Source of the DNA: Kordiimonas gwangyangensis DSM 19435 = JCM 12864
GTDB lineage: Bacteria; Pseudomonadota; Alphaproteobacteria; Sphingomonadales; Kordiimonadaceae
Length of the DNA stretch: 64,000 nt
Direction: 5' to 3'
NCBI RefSeq assembly: GCF_000375545.1
Contig: NZ_AQXF01000004.1
Coordinates: 361,149 to 425,148, forward strand
The translations under genes were made by a program, and so were the position numbers. Under the pieces are notes generated by a model that did not search any database, was not told the origin of the DNA, and was given only the letters and a program-made list of their open reading frames with translations. This document shows positions 35,901-43,421 of this stretch, piece by piece (the stretch's first letter is position 1; the number at the start of each line of letters is the position of its first letter).

Positions 35901-36208
35901 GTGATGTGACGGTCGATTGGGACACCCGGTATCGGAGCGGGGTGGTGTCGAGTTATGAGGCGCTGCAGGCCATCGGCAGGCTGACGCAAGACGGCGATAT
36001 ACCGGAACTTCATATCAATGAAATCTGGTATCATGACGTCTCGGCCCGCGTTCGTATTCATGGGAATGCCACGCTTTACGGCGGGGTGCGCAACCTGTTT
36101 GATGCCATGCCGAGCCGGGTGTTCGGTGGTTCGGTCAGCGACACCTTCCCCGAATATTATGACATTGTCGGTCGCCGCTTTTACGCCGGCGTGGTCATCG
36201 ACTTCTAA
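32999..36208 (+). CDS. TonB-dependent receptor with N-terminal STN signalling domain
   Basis: A 1069-residue outer-membrane receptor. A signal peptide ends near HVSAAE. The STN domain spans residues about 30-110 (FEVPQKPLSQSLIEFTDLTGLALVF opens it), then a long linker, the plug at about 150-270 (VLVNGRRFIPTYGG and VERVEIIGGGATTSFGGEAVSGVVNFKL are within it) and a 22-strand barrel ending in Phe (VVIDF). Ligand binding would pass a signal through STN to FecR and free the sigma factor. The ligand is unknown; size and plug style resemble receptors for peptides or glycans as much as siderophores, and the peptide-rich setting makes the first attractive. Confidence 0.94.
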   Translation: MALKKNRIIAGGILASLLSGHVSAAELAGLNTLVQFEVPQKPLSQSLIEFTDLTGLALVFDSRLVAGKMSPELSGEYSGQVALDLLLEGSGLRVVNVGGDTLAIVPQKIRRAVAEKVARQEAIAAPIEPIAISASTVVDELLIVGTRTINPPYFKFKPSIALEGTRIQFGGTINVSDYLFQLPAMLSDVTSANTTLFGTPAGLNLADLRGVGPERTMVLVNGRRFIPTYGGNQALYGVDLNSIPAALVERVEIIGGGATTSFGGEAVSGVVNFKLRDNFEGWSAAFQTGLTGRGDREEIVASLTYGTKFADGRGSLVASITLDDQAGLNLGDRDITANPSGFAKGGKQVSPGTPGAVFRPGYGGSSLGGRGAFGSVITANGNEVDLGQAYIFSEEGTSIQPFEGRLDQLYNYATDQTLLTPLERVFGTVNWKYDFEGGERLVFENSFASTAIASSLAPMPLFHTSGLVLGLDDTIMVPLTNPYVPDDVRSIVQDIPGAEGIVLQRRIVELGPRRTEIERRTFRSMIGLQGTMAPEWTYDAYYQYGRSQVREERSGLLDLLNYQAALDPDRCANVQGCSVINPFGSEGFTIGDLKFLTAPNAVRRLHADQHIVSLAFAGPIEFLTDEAARVSFGTEYRFEGLEDEPDQLLNTRPVSGSLNFPGSSGSFGALDFYGDITLPLLSDLPGVEELTATGGVRLSEVSTVGTVVNWHVGGIWSPYGGLSFRASFQSGRRAPNIAELYSAGPSTFGFYTDPCVFTDLTSETVRENCTAAGRLSAGGGLEYNPSPIESLIFGSPNLREEKSSNFTLGVVFDTEEMNGYFPGRLRIGADAYRMVIDDYIVPVDASRVLADCYESENLSHAFCGQSASTRKLMIQRDPSTGRLISVESTYINQGRETLEGLDIDLQYVADLRDDGLFGIIDEFSFVGRYTLNHRVDWQPEPGGETLDYLGTAKFPRHRFQFGISLGMGDVTVDWDTRYRSGVVSSYEALQAIGRLTQDGDIPELHINEIWYHDVSARVRIHGNATLYGGVRNLFDAMPSRVFGGSVSDTFPEYYDIVGRRFYAGVVIDF

Positions 36209-36241
36209 ATTTTCAAACACGGTGCGTCTGCGGGCTTGAAT

Positions 36242-36269
36242 TTCAGATATGTGGTTCAGATATGAACCA
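36242..36269 (+). promoter_or_regulatory. Overlapping direct and inverted repeats at the LysR gene start
   Basis: TTCAGATATG occurs at 36242-36251 and again at 36255-36264. The second copy sits inside the palindrome TGGTTC-AGATAT-GAACCA (36252-36269), which ends two bases before the LysR ATG. A T-N-A type dyad here fits self-regulation by a LysR protein. No ribosome site is visible, so the message may be leaderless. Confidence 0.45.
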
Positions 36270-36271
36270 TC

Positions 36272-37174
36272 ATGAACTGGGATGACCTCAAGATATTTCT
36301 CGCGGTTGCGGAAGCACCGTCCATGCGCATCGCCGCCAAAGGCCTGCGCATCAGCCACAGCACCGTCTCGCGCCGGATCGAGGCGCTTGAGGGTGCACTG
36401 GGTGCCCGTCTTTTTGACAGATTGCCGGATGGCTACCGCCTCACGCGCGCAGGTGAGGAGCTTTTGCCCATCGCGCTAAAGACCGATGAATGCCTGCACA
36501 CATTTGGGCGAAGCGTGGCCGGGCGCGACGATATGTTATGCGGCCAGCTTCGGCTGACCTTGCCTGACCCGATGCTGGCAACAGGTTATTTTGGTGACAT
36601 CCTGATCGCCTTCATGCGGCAGTACCCAGATATTCATTTGCGCATCGATGATTCGTTGCAGGTGTTTGACCTCGCCAAGCGCGAGGCCGACGTGGCGATC
36701 CGCTTCACCGCCGCGCCGCCGCCGCATCTTATCGGCCGCAAGCTTGGCACCTTGCATCAGGCGGTTTATGGCGCCCGCGACTATGTGGCCCAGCACCGAC
36801 CGCATGACGCGGATAGTGATGCACGCTGGATTGCATGGGGAGAGCCGGATGGCTGCCCGGAATGGATCAAGGAAACCCCGTTCCCACACCTCAAGCAGCT
36901 TGGTCATTTCAATAGCCCGCAAATTCAGCTGGCGATGATCAAGCAGGGAGGCGGGATCGGCTATATTCCCTGCCTGATGGGGGATTGCCAGAAAGACCTG
37001 GTGCGGCTGAGCGAACCGGCCCCCACGCTTGATGTATGGCTCCTCAGCCATAGCGATACACGGTCGTCGGCACGCATGCGTGTGTTCCGGCAGTTTATCG
37101 GCGACCGGGCGAGCGAAATCGAAGCCGCCCTTGCGGGACGGCTCCATGCGCGGGAAAATACGGCGGTATCCTAG
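36272..37174 (+). CDS. LysR family transcriptional regulator
   Basis: A 300-residue regulator. The N-terminal winged helix-turn-helix (residues 1-60) has the LysR pattern, with DDLKIFLAVAEAPSMRIAA and STVSRRIEALEGALGARLFDR. The effector domain follows from about residue 90. No ribosome site precedes the ATG, but repeats that could be its own operator do. It lies 63 bases after the receptor gene on the same strand and may control either it or the flanking genes. Its stop overlaps that of the convergent TonB-domain gene in a CTAG (37171-37174). Confidence 0.93.
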   Translation: MNWDDLKIFLAVAEAPSMRIAAKGLRISHSTVSRRIEALEGALGARLFDRLPDGYRLTRAGEELLPIALKTDECLHTFGRSVAGRDDMLCGQLRLTLPDPMLATGYFGDILIAFMRQYPDIHLRIDDSLQVFDLAKREADVAIRFTAAPPPHLIGRKLGTLHQAVYGARDYVAQHRPHDADSDARWIAWGEPDGCPEWIKETPFPHLKQLGHFNSPQIQLAMIKQGGGIGYIPCLMGDCQKDLVRLSEPAPTLDVWLLSHSDTRSSARMRVFRQFIGDRASEIEAALAGRLHARENTAVS

Positions 37175-37530
37175 TCCAGTGACCAGGTCAGCGGCAGCAC
37201 AAAGCTCATTTCATTGTGGCCCGCCGGTAGCGCTGGCAGGGGGCTCAGGCGCTCCATAAGTTTGGGGATCGAGCGGTCAAGCACTTCTTCGCCCGTCGCT
37301 TCCACAATCTCGAAATTGCTGATCGTACCGTCAGCCGAAACGGTAAGCCTGACCTTGGCTGACCCTTCAATCTGGCGCGCAACCGCCATACGTGGATAGC
37401 CCTGTTTGGCTGCCACTTTCTGCACAACTTCCCGCTGCCAGTCTTCCATGGCGTCGGCCAGAACCGACGTACCGGTAAAGGAGACAAGCGCGAGGCCCAT
37501 CACGGCCACGAGGCCTTTGGAGATTTTCAT
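37171..37530 (-). CDS. Secreted TonB C-terminal-domain protein
   Basis: A 119-residue protein. A signal peptide (MKISKGLVAVMGLALVSFTGTSVLA) precedes a single TonB C-terminal domain: YPRMAVARQIEGSAKVRLTVSADG followed by the helix and strand of the fold. It lacks both the membrane anchor and the proline-rich spacer of true TonB, so it cannot transduce energy unless the signal stays uncleaved. It may bind TonB boxes in the periplasm, for instance of the receptor encoded next door, or have another role. The start at 37530 has GGGGTGG upstream. Convergent with the LysR gene. Confidence 0.85.
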   Translation of the reverse strand: MKISKGLVAVMGLALVSFTGTSVLADAMEDWQREVVQKVAAKQGYPRMAVARQIEGSAKVRLTVSADGTISNFEIVEATGEEVLDRSIPKLMERLSPLPALPAGHNEMSFVLPLTWSLD

Positions 37531-37667
37531 GATGCCACCCCATTCCTGTTTGACGCGAAAGTAGGAACACATGTTGGACACAAGGCTCAAATCAATTCCT
37601 GTTGATGCTTGAGCGCATCAGCGCACTATGCGCCTCAATCCCTTAATAACATTTTAAGCTCGCGTAA

Positions 37668-37681
37668 GAGAAAATTTTCTC
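37668..37681. promoter_or_regulatory. Perfect 14-bp palindrome upstream of kefF
   Basis: GAGAAAATTTTCTC lies 65 bases before the kefF ATG in the 215-base gap between the divergent TonB-domain and kefF genes. A repressor operator is likely by position; the regulator is unknown. The rest of the gap holds no gene. Confidence 0.4.
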
Positions 37682-37745
37682 CTGATGGCTGGCCTCAAAG
37701 GCAAAGCGACATTAAGCTCGCACCAACAGTCAACGGCGGGCATCT

Positions 37746-38291
37746 ATGAGCAAGCTACTTCTTCTTTATGCGCATCCCACACCGCGCGGGTCTTACCTGA
37801 ACAGGCACCTGATTGATGCAGTGCCTGCAAATGAAGGTGTTGTGGTGCGTGATCTCTATCAGCTCTATCCCGATTTTTATATCGATACGGGCGAGGAGCA
37901 GCGCCATCTTGTGGCTGCCGAGACCGTCATCATGCAGTTCCCCATTCGCTGGTTCAGCGTGCCGTCGATCCTGCGTGAATGGCAGGACCATGTGCTGACC
38001 AAAGGATTTGCTTTCGGCCATGGCGGGCATGCCCTGCACGGCAAGCGATTCTCTGCCATTGTCACCACGGGCGCGCAGCATACGTCCTATGTGCCGGGCA
38101 AACCGCACGGCGCACCGATTGAGACCTATCTCGAACCGCTGATGCAAACCGCACGGTTTTGCGGCATGAAGCCGGAACCGGCCTTTGTGGTACACGGCGC
38201 GCGGGACCTGAGCGCACAAGCGCGCGATACCGCGCGTGATCGCTATGTGGCGCATTTGCGCTCACTCCTGACGGGGGCGCCGCATGACTGA
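37746..38291 (+). CDS. kefF: KefF-like NAD(P)H oxidoreductase
   Basis: A 181-residue flavodoxin-fold quinone reductase of the KefF/MdaB group. The N-terminal LLLLYAHPTPRGSYLNRHL and the central QFPIRWFSVPSILREWQDHV are characteristic FMN- and quinone-site segments. KefF is the cytoplasmic activator of the KefC potassium efflux system. The 8-base overlap with the following kefC gene (ATG at 38284) makes that role here very likely. A palindrome upstream suggests control by an unknown repressor. Confidence 0.9.
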   Translation: MSKLLLLYAHPTPRGSYLNRHLIDAVPANEGVVVRDLYQLYPDFYIDTGEEQRHLVAAETVIMQFPIRWFSVPSILREWQDHVLTKGFAFGHGGHALHGKRFSAIVTTGAQHTSYVPGKPHGAPIETYLEPLMQTARFCGMKPEPAFVVHGARDLSAQARDTARDRYVAHLRSLLTGAPHD

Positions 38292-40080
38292 ACAGACATT
38301 CCTTGAAAGTGCGCTGGTTTACCTGAGTGCAGCCGTCATCGCGGTGCCGCTGTTCAAACGCCTGGGCCTTGGTTCGGCGCTTGGCTATCTGGTGGCGGGC
38401 ATGGCCATCGGCCCCTGGGGCCTCAAGCTTATCAGCGACGTTGAAGCGATCCTCGATTTCTCGGAATTCGGGGTGGTCTTGCTGATGTTCATTATCGGGC
38501 TTGAACTCAACCCGTCCAAATTGTGGTCGCTCAGGCGCCCGGCCATTGGCATGGGGGGCGTGCAGGTGCTCGGCACCACGCTCCTGATCGCCGCCGTTGG
38601 CCTTGGGCTTGGGCTTACCCTGCCGGTCGCGCTTATTGCCGGTGCTGCGATGGCCATGTCCTCCACCCCCATCGCGCTTCAGGCGCTGGAGGAACGGGGG
38701 CTGGGCCGCGCGGCTGTTGGCACAAGCGCGTTCGCGGTTCTGCTGTTCCAGGACATTGTCGTCGTGCCGCTTCTGGCGCTTGTTCCGCTTTTTGAACCCG
38801 GCATGCACGACAGCCGCACCGAAGGTTGGGTGGCGGCTCTCCAAATCGTGGCCTTCTTTGCCATCATCGTGCTTGGCGGGCGTTTTGCGCTGCGGCCCAT
38901 TTTCCGCATTATTGCATCTACGCGCCTGCGCGAAATCTTCACCGCCTTCTCGCTTTTCCTTGTGGTTGGCGCGGGCCTCCTCGCTGAAGCGGTGGGCATC
39001 TCCATGGCGCTGGGCACCTTCCTCGCCGGGGTGCTGCTTGCGGAATCAGAATACCGGCACGAGCTTGAACTCAATATCGAGCCCTTCAAGGGCTTGCTGC
39101 TCGGGCTGTTTTTCATTGCTGTCGGCATGTCGGTGGACTTCTCGCTCCTTATCGAGAAACCGCTTGTTGTCATTGGCCTCGTGTTATTGCTTGTTGTGCT
39201 CAAGGTCGCGGTGCTGCTACCTGTGGCACGCGCAGGGGGGCATGTGCCGGCAGAGCAGTTCCTGTTTGCAACTGTGCTTTCTCAAGGTGGCGAGTTTGCC
39301 TTCGTGCTGATTTCCGTCGCGCTCGGCGCGGAACTGATCGACCGCGAATTTGCCGCGCTCATGGTGGTGGTGGCCACCTTCTCCATGCTGGTGACGCCGC
39401 TTCTGCTTTTCATTTACGACCGCTACCTCTTCTCCCGGCTCTGCAATGCTGAACAGCAGGAGACGGACGTGGTGGGCAACGAGAACCATGTCATTATCGC
39501 GGGCTTCGGTCGTTTTGGCCAAATCGTCGGGCGCTTCCTGATGTCCTTCAAGGTGCCGATGACAGTGGTGGACCATGACCCCAACCATATCGAGTTCATC
39601 CGCAAGTTTGGCTACAAGGTATTTTATGGCGACGCCGCGCGACTTGACCTCCTTGAAAGCGCGGGGGCTGCCAAGGCGCGGCTGCTTGTGTTGGCGATGG
39701 ACGATTCTGAAGCCGTGATCGAAGCCGCGCGTGTCGCGCGTGAGCATTTCCCGGGCCTCACCATCCTTGCCCGTGCGCGTAACCGCCCGGCGGTCAATGA
39801 CCTGCGCGAACTGGGTGTTGTGCTCGTGCGGCGCGAAACGTTCGGCTCCGCGCTCGAGCTCGGTGAGCTGGCACTGCGCGAGCTTGGCTTTGGCGCCCAT
39901 GAGGCGCACCGGGCCGCGCGCAAATTCCGCCACTATGATGAAAAGATGATCGAAGCATCAGCCGCCTTCCGGGGCGATGAGCAGAAATCGGTCGATTTCG
40001 CCAAGAAATCCCGCGCGCAGCTTGAACGCATCATGAGCGCGGACGAGGAAGAAAACACCGGCGACCCCGGCTGGCATTGA
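38284..40080 (+). CDS. kefC: KefC-type CPA2 potassium:proton antiporter
   Basis: A 598-residue inner-membrane protein. Twelve to thirteen membrane segments occupy residues 5-380, with the GSALGYLVAGMAIGPWGL segment of CPA2 antiporters. A cytoplasmic RCK/TrkA-N domain at about 400-520 shows the Rossmann motif IIAGFGRFGQIVGRF. In KefC this domain binds glutathione and NADH. It should release potassium during electrophile stress. Overlap with kefF supports the classic KefF-KefC pair. Glutathione gating is from family knowledge. Confidence 0.92.
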   Translation: MTEQTFLESALVYLSAAVIAVPLFKRLGLGSALGYLVAGMAIGPWGLKLISDVEAILDFSEFGVVLLMFIIGLELNPSKLWSLRRPAIGMGGVQVLGTTLLIAAVGLGLGLTLPVALIAGAAMAMSSTPIALQALEERGLGRAAVGTSAFAVLLFQDIVVVPLLALVPLFEPGMHDSRTEGWVAALQIVAFFAIIVLGGRFALRPIFRIIASTRLREIFTAFSLFLVVGAGLLAEAVGISMALGTFLAGVLLAESEYRHELELNIEPFKGLLLGLFFIAVGMSVDFSLLIEKPLVVIGLVLLLVVLKVAVLLPVARAGGHVPAEQFLFATVLSQGGEFAFVLISVALGAELIDREFAALMVVVATFSMLVTPLLLFIYDRYLFSRLCNAEQQETDVVGNENHVIIAGFGRFGQIVGRFLMSFKVPMTVVDHDPNHIEFIRKFGYKVFYGDAARLDLLESAGAAKARLLVLAMDDSEAVIEAARVAREHFPGLTILARARNRPAVNDLRELGVVLVRRETFGSALELGELALRELGFGAHEAHRAARKFRHYDEKMIEASAAFRGDEQKSVDFAKKSRAQLERIMSADEEENTGDPGWH

Positions 40081-40151
40081 CACAGGGCCGCATTCGTTGG
40101 CAGTAAAGGGCACCGAACGCCCGCACATGACGCCGGAACAGAGGAAAGACC

Positions 40152-40424
40152 ATGCCCCGCAGCCTGCACGTAAGTGTCGTCAAAGACGGCGAGACCTTTC
40201 TTCAAGGCACCTTCGACGTGTCGGACGGTGACTATGCCATCGTCAACGGCATGCTGCCCGAGGTGAAGATGGACCATGGTCAGGCCGCCAGCCTGCTCGC
40301 CGGATACATGCACGCGCGCGATGTGGGCCATGTGACGGAAGACATGGGGAAAATCGCCATGTTTGCAGTGGTTTACATGCTTGAGGCTGGCGAAACCAAC
40401 ATCGAAATTCCGTTTGAAGGCTAG
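40152..40424 (+). CDS. Small conserved-looking protein of unknown function (90 aa)
   Basis: I do not recognise the family. The 90-residue product is acidic, soluble and without a signal peptide. It starts with a beta-rich segment (SLHVSVVKDGETFLQGTFDVSDGDY) followed by helices. The ATG follows GAGGAAAG, a strong ribosome site, and codon use matches the neighbours, so it is likely real. It lies 71 bases after kefC and 182 bases before the SulP gene and could belong to either unit. No function is proposed. Confidence 0.75.
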   Translation: MPRSLHVSVVKDGETFLQGTFDVSDGDYAIVNGMLPEVKMDHGQAASLLAGYMHARDVGHVTEDMGKIAMFAVVYMLEAGETNIEIPFEG

Positions 40425-40536
40425 GCAACGCGCGGCACTGCCACGATAGTTTCACGCAGGTATGCTTGCATTTCCGGCCAAAATGTCGCATTAGGCCCCC
40501 TCACTTCGGCCCGGACGCAATGGCATTCCGGCCCTG

Positions 40537-40593
40537 ATGATCCAGACCATCAAGAAAGCCTGCCCCGCTCACGCGCGGGTGCGTCAGGCATGA
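40537..40593 (+). promoter_or_regulatory. Leader hairpin and 18-codon upstream ORF before the SulP gene
   Basis: An 18-codon ORF (MIQTIKKACPAHARVRQA) ends 13 bases before the SulP start. A two-tier hairpin lies within it: GCCTG with CAGGC (40558-40562 and 40585-40589) enclosing CCCGC and GCGGG. The single Cys invites thoughts of sulfur-linked attenuation, but the ORF lacks a good ribosome site. Confidence 0.25.
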
Positions 40594-40606
40594 AAGAGCA
40601 AGCCCG

Positions 40607-42160
40607 ATGAACGTGCCTTTGACCCCCGCCCGCATCAAAACGGAACTCCTGTCCGGCCTCACGGTCGCACTTGCGCTTGTGCCGGAGGCGGTGGCTTTTG
40701 CCTTTGTGGCCCATGTGCATCCGCTCGTCGGGCTCTATGCGGCTTTCATCGTTGGTCTGGTGACCGCACTTTTTGGTGGCCGCCCCGGCATGATCTCCGG
40801 CGCGACGGGTGCGCTCGCTGTTGTCATGGTCACCCTCGTGATCAATCACGGCGTTGAATATCTGTTCGCCACCGTGGTGCTGATGGGCATCATTCAGGTG
40901 TTCGCGGGCATTGCGCGGCTCGGCAAGTTCATCCGTATGGTGCCTTACCCGGTGATGCTTGGCTTTGTGAACGGCCTCGCCATCGTTATTTTTCTCGCCC
41001 AGCTTGGCCAGTTCAAGATTGCGGGCGCTGACGGTGCGCTCACATGGATGCAGGGCGAGCAGCTTTATCTGATGCTTGGCCTTGTGGCGCTGACGATGGG
41101 TGTGATCGTGCTCTCCGGCAAGTTCCTCAAGTTCCTGCCCGCGCCGCTGGTGGGCATTCTGGTAACCACGGCTATCGTGACCTTCATGGGGCTTGATGCG
41201 CGCCGCGTGGGCGACCTTGCTTCCATCGCCGGTGACCTGCCGTCCTTCCATATCCCGGCGGTGCCGTTCAACCTTGAAACGCTGGGTATCATCTTTCCTT
41301 ATGCCGTTATTCTCGCGGCCATCGGACTTATTGAATCGCTCCTGACCCTCAACCTGGTGGCTGAGATCACCGAGACCCACGGTGGCGCGTCGCAGGAATG
41401 TGCGGCGCAGGGCGCGGCGAACATCATCACCGGTTTCTTCGGTGGCATGGGCGGTTGTGCCATGATCGGCCAAAGCATGATCAATATCGAATCCGGTGGT
41501 CGTACGCGTATTGCGGGCACGGCGGCTGCACTTCTGCTGTTGTGTTTCATCCTGTTTGCTTCAAGCGCGATTGAACAGATCCCGCTCGCGGCCCTTGTGG
41601 GTGTGATGTTCATGGTGGTGATCGCCACCTTCGCCTGGTCCAGCTTCCGCATTATGCACAAGATTCCGCGCTCGGATGCCTTTGTGCTGGTGCTTGTCTC
41701 CGCTGTCACAGTGATCAGCGACCTTGCGGTTGCGGTGATTGTGGGCGTGATTGTCTCGGCCCTTGTGTTTGCATGGAAAGCCTCGCGCCGCATCTCCGCC
41801 AAGACCGAGATGGACGGCGCCGCGCGCAAAATCTATATCCTTAATGGCCCGCTTTTCTTCGGCTCGATCGAGAGCTTCAACGCGCTCTTTGACCCCAAAA
41901 GCGACCCCGAGGAAGTGATTGTGGATTTTGCCGGCTCCCGCGTGCTGGACCATTCCGGCCTTCAAGCCATCGACAGCCTGGCCGAGAAATACGAGCGCGC
42001 AGGCAAGAGTGTGCAGCTCCGTCACCTCAGTGCGGATTGCCGTAAGCTGCTCAAGAAAGCGGGTACGATGGTTCGCGCATCCGAGGTCGAGGATCCGAAA
42101 TACGGTGTTGCGGTTGACTACGGCCACACCTTCGACGACGAGATGCCAAAGGGCGCGTAA
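40607..42160 (+). CDS. SulP family anion transporter with STAS domain
   Basis: A 517-residue inner-membrane carrier. The N-terminal LLSGLTVALALVPEAVAFA is the SulP signature and is followed by about twelve to fourteen membrane segments to residue 400. A cytoplasmic STAS domain covers about 410-505, with the DHSG motif in RVLDHSGLQ. SulP proteins carry sulfate, bicarbonate or dicarboxylates; the ion here cannot be told. The leader contains a hairpin and a short ORF. It converges with the glycosyltransferase gene, only 3 bases separating the two stops. Confidence 0.93.
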   Translation: MNVPLTPARIKTELLSGLTVALALVPEAVAFAFVAHVHPLVGLYAAFIVGLVTALFGGRPGMISGATGALAVVMVTLVINHGVEYLFATVVLMGIIQVFAGIARLGKFIRMVPYPVMLGFVNGLAIVIFLAQLGQFKIAGADGALTWMQGEQLYLMLGLVALTMGVIVLSGKFLKFLPAPLVGILVTTAIVTFMGLDARRVGDLASIAGDLPSFHIPAVPFNLETLGIIFPYAVILAAIGLIESLLTLNLVAEITETHGGASQECAAQGAANIITGFFGGMGGCAMIGQSMINIESGGRTRIAGTAAALLLLCFILFASSAIEQIPLAALVGVMFMVVIATFAWSSFRIMHKIPRSDAFVLVLVSAVTVISDLAVAVIVGVIVSALVFAWKASRRISAKTEMDGAARKIYILNGPLFFGSIESFNALFDPKSDPEEVIVDFAGSRVLDHSGLQAIDSLAEKYERAGKSVQLRHLSADCRKLLKKAGTMVRASEVEDPKYGVAVDYGHTFDDEMPKGA

Positions 42161-42163
42161 GAC

Positions 42164-43303
42164 TCAATAACTTGAACGGCTGGCAGCCCGGCGTAGTGGG
42201 AAGCGGGTGAGGCGCAAAGCGTCGCCCCCCGCTTCAAGGTTGCGCTGTGCGTCATAATAGGCTGGCATCAACTTGAGGGCTGCCTGCCATGCGGCCCTTG
42301 CATCGTCCTGGTCTCCCATCTGCCATTTGGCAACACCAAGATTATTGAGAATATCGGTAGAGCGGTTGTCGTTCAGCAGTTCGAGGTGATGCATTGCCGA
42401 GCGAGGCTGACCTCGATCGAGCGCTGCGGTGGCGCTGAGGAAGCCGGCGAGCCAGGCGCCTGTGCGCCCATAGGGCGGCAGGGTGCCGTCATCACGGGCG
42501 AGCGCTGTAACTTGCTCATCAAATGTCGGCCAGTTCTGTTGCCGAAGCGCAAACGCGGCAAGCGTATAATGCCTTGCAGTGGCAGGCATGCTGCTCTCTT
42601 CAAGTCGGTCAATGACCTGCGCGAGGGTATGTTTCATCAGCGCCTGTTCGGTGAAGGCGACCGAGACATCAAGGTTGCGCGACAGTGATGCGGGGGAGTG
42701 TGCGTAGCGGTAGCCGCAGTCATCAAGGATGTGCATCCGTGCGCCAGCCATCAGGGCGCGTAGCAGGAAGTCATAGTCCTCCGCCGCGCGGAACCTGCGG
42801 TCGATGCCGACGCGTGAGGCCAAGTCGGTGCGAAAGCCACCCGCCAGCATGGGAATCCAGTTGCGTTCAAACGAGCGCCAGATGCCACCCGGCGCCCGGA
42901 TGAAGTCGGGAATATTGAGCAAGCCCATATCCTTGCCGCTTGCGCTATCGAACAGCATGACAGGGTCAACCACCAGGTCCGCCCCTGCCTTAAGCGCATC
43001 AAGCATGGTGTGGCCGCGGTGGGGCAGCAGTTCGTCGTCCGCATCCAGCCACATGCCAAAAGGTGTATCGATATGCTCCAGCGCCGTCTGGCGGGCATTG
43101 CCGACACCAAGCGCTTCGGTTGTGCGCACGACCGTTAGTCGCCCGCACAGTATATCTTGCGCAAGGTTAACTGTTTCGTCCCCGGAATGATCGTCAACCA
43201 GTAGGACAGGATAGTCGCCACAGGCAAGTGCAGAGCGTGCCGCACGCTCAATGGTGCTGGCCGCATCCTTGGCGACAATGGCAATGGTTAGCTCACGTGA
43301 CAC
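42164..43303 (-). CDS. Family 2 glycosyltransferase with TPR-like C terminus
   Basis: A 379-residue protein. A GT-A domain at residues 1-230 begins LTIAIVAKDAASTIERA, with VLLVDDHSGDET and the metal-binding WLDADDEL. The C-terminal third is helical, with a TPR-like repeat (NNLGVAKWQMGDQDDARAAWQAALKLMP). It should transfer a sugar from a nucleotide donor at the cytoplasmic side. It stands apart from the sugar loci at 48 kb and beyond, though it may work with them. Divergent from the second M24 gene with 118 bases between starts. Confidence 0.88.
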   Translation of the reverse strand: MSRELTIAIVAKDAASTIERAARSALACGDYPVLLVDDHSGDETVNLAQDILCGRLTVVRTTEALGVGNARQTALEHIDTPFGMWLDADDELLPHRGHTMLDALKAGADLVVDPVMLFDSASGKDMGLLNIPDFIRAPGGIWRSFERNWIPMLAGGFRTDLASRVGIDRRFRAAEDYDFLLRALMAGARMHILDDCGYRYAHSPASLSRNLDVSVAFTEQALMKHTLAQVIDRLEESSMPATARHYTLAAFALRQQNWPTFDEQVTALARDDGTLPPYGRTGAWLAGFLSATAALDRGQPRSAMHHLELLNDNRSTDILNNLGVAKWQMGDQDDARAAWQAALKLMPAYYDAQRNLEAGGDALRLTRFPLRRAASRSSY

Positions 43304-43421
43304 GGCCCGTCTGTCCTCCCCTTTGTTGGATTGTTAGCATCATCTGCAAGTCGGGCCTATATGCATTTGTCCGATCATGATAAAAGCGGCGCGAAACCAA
43401 TAAGGACAAAGGAAGGGCAAC

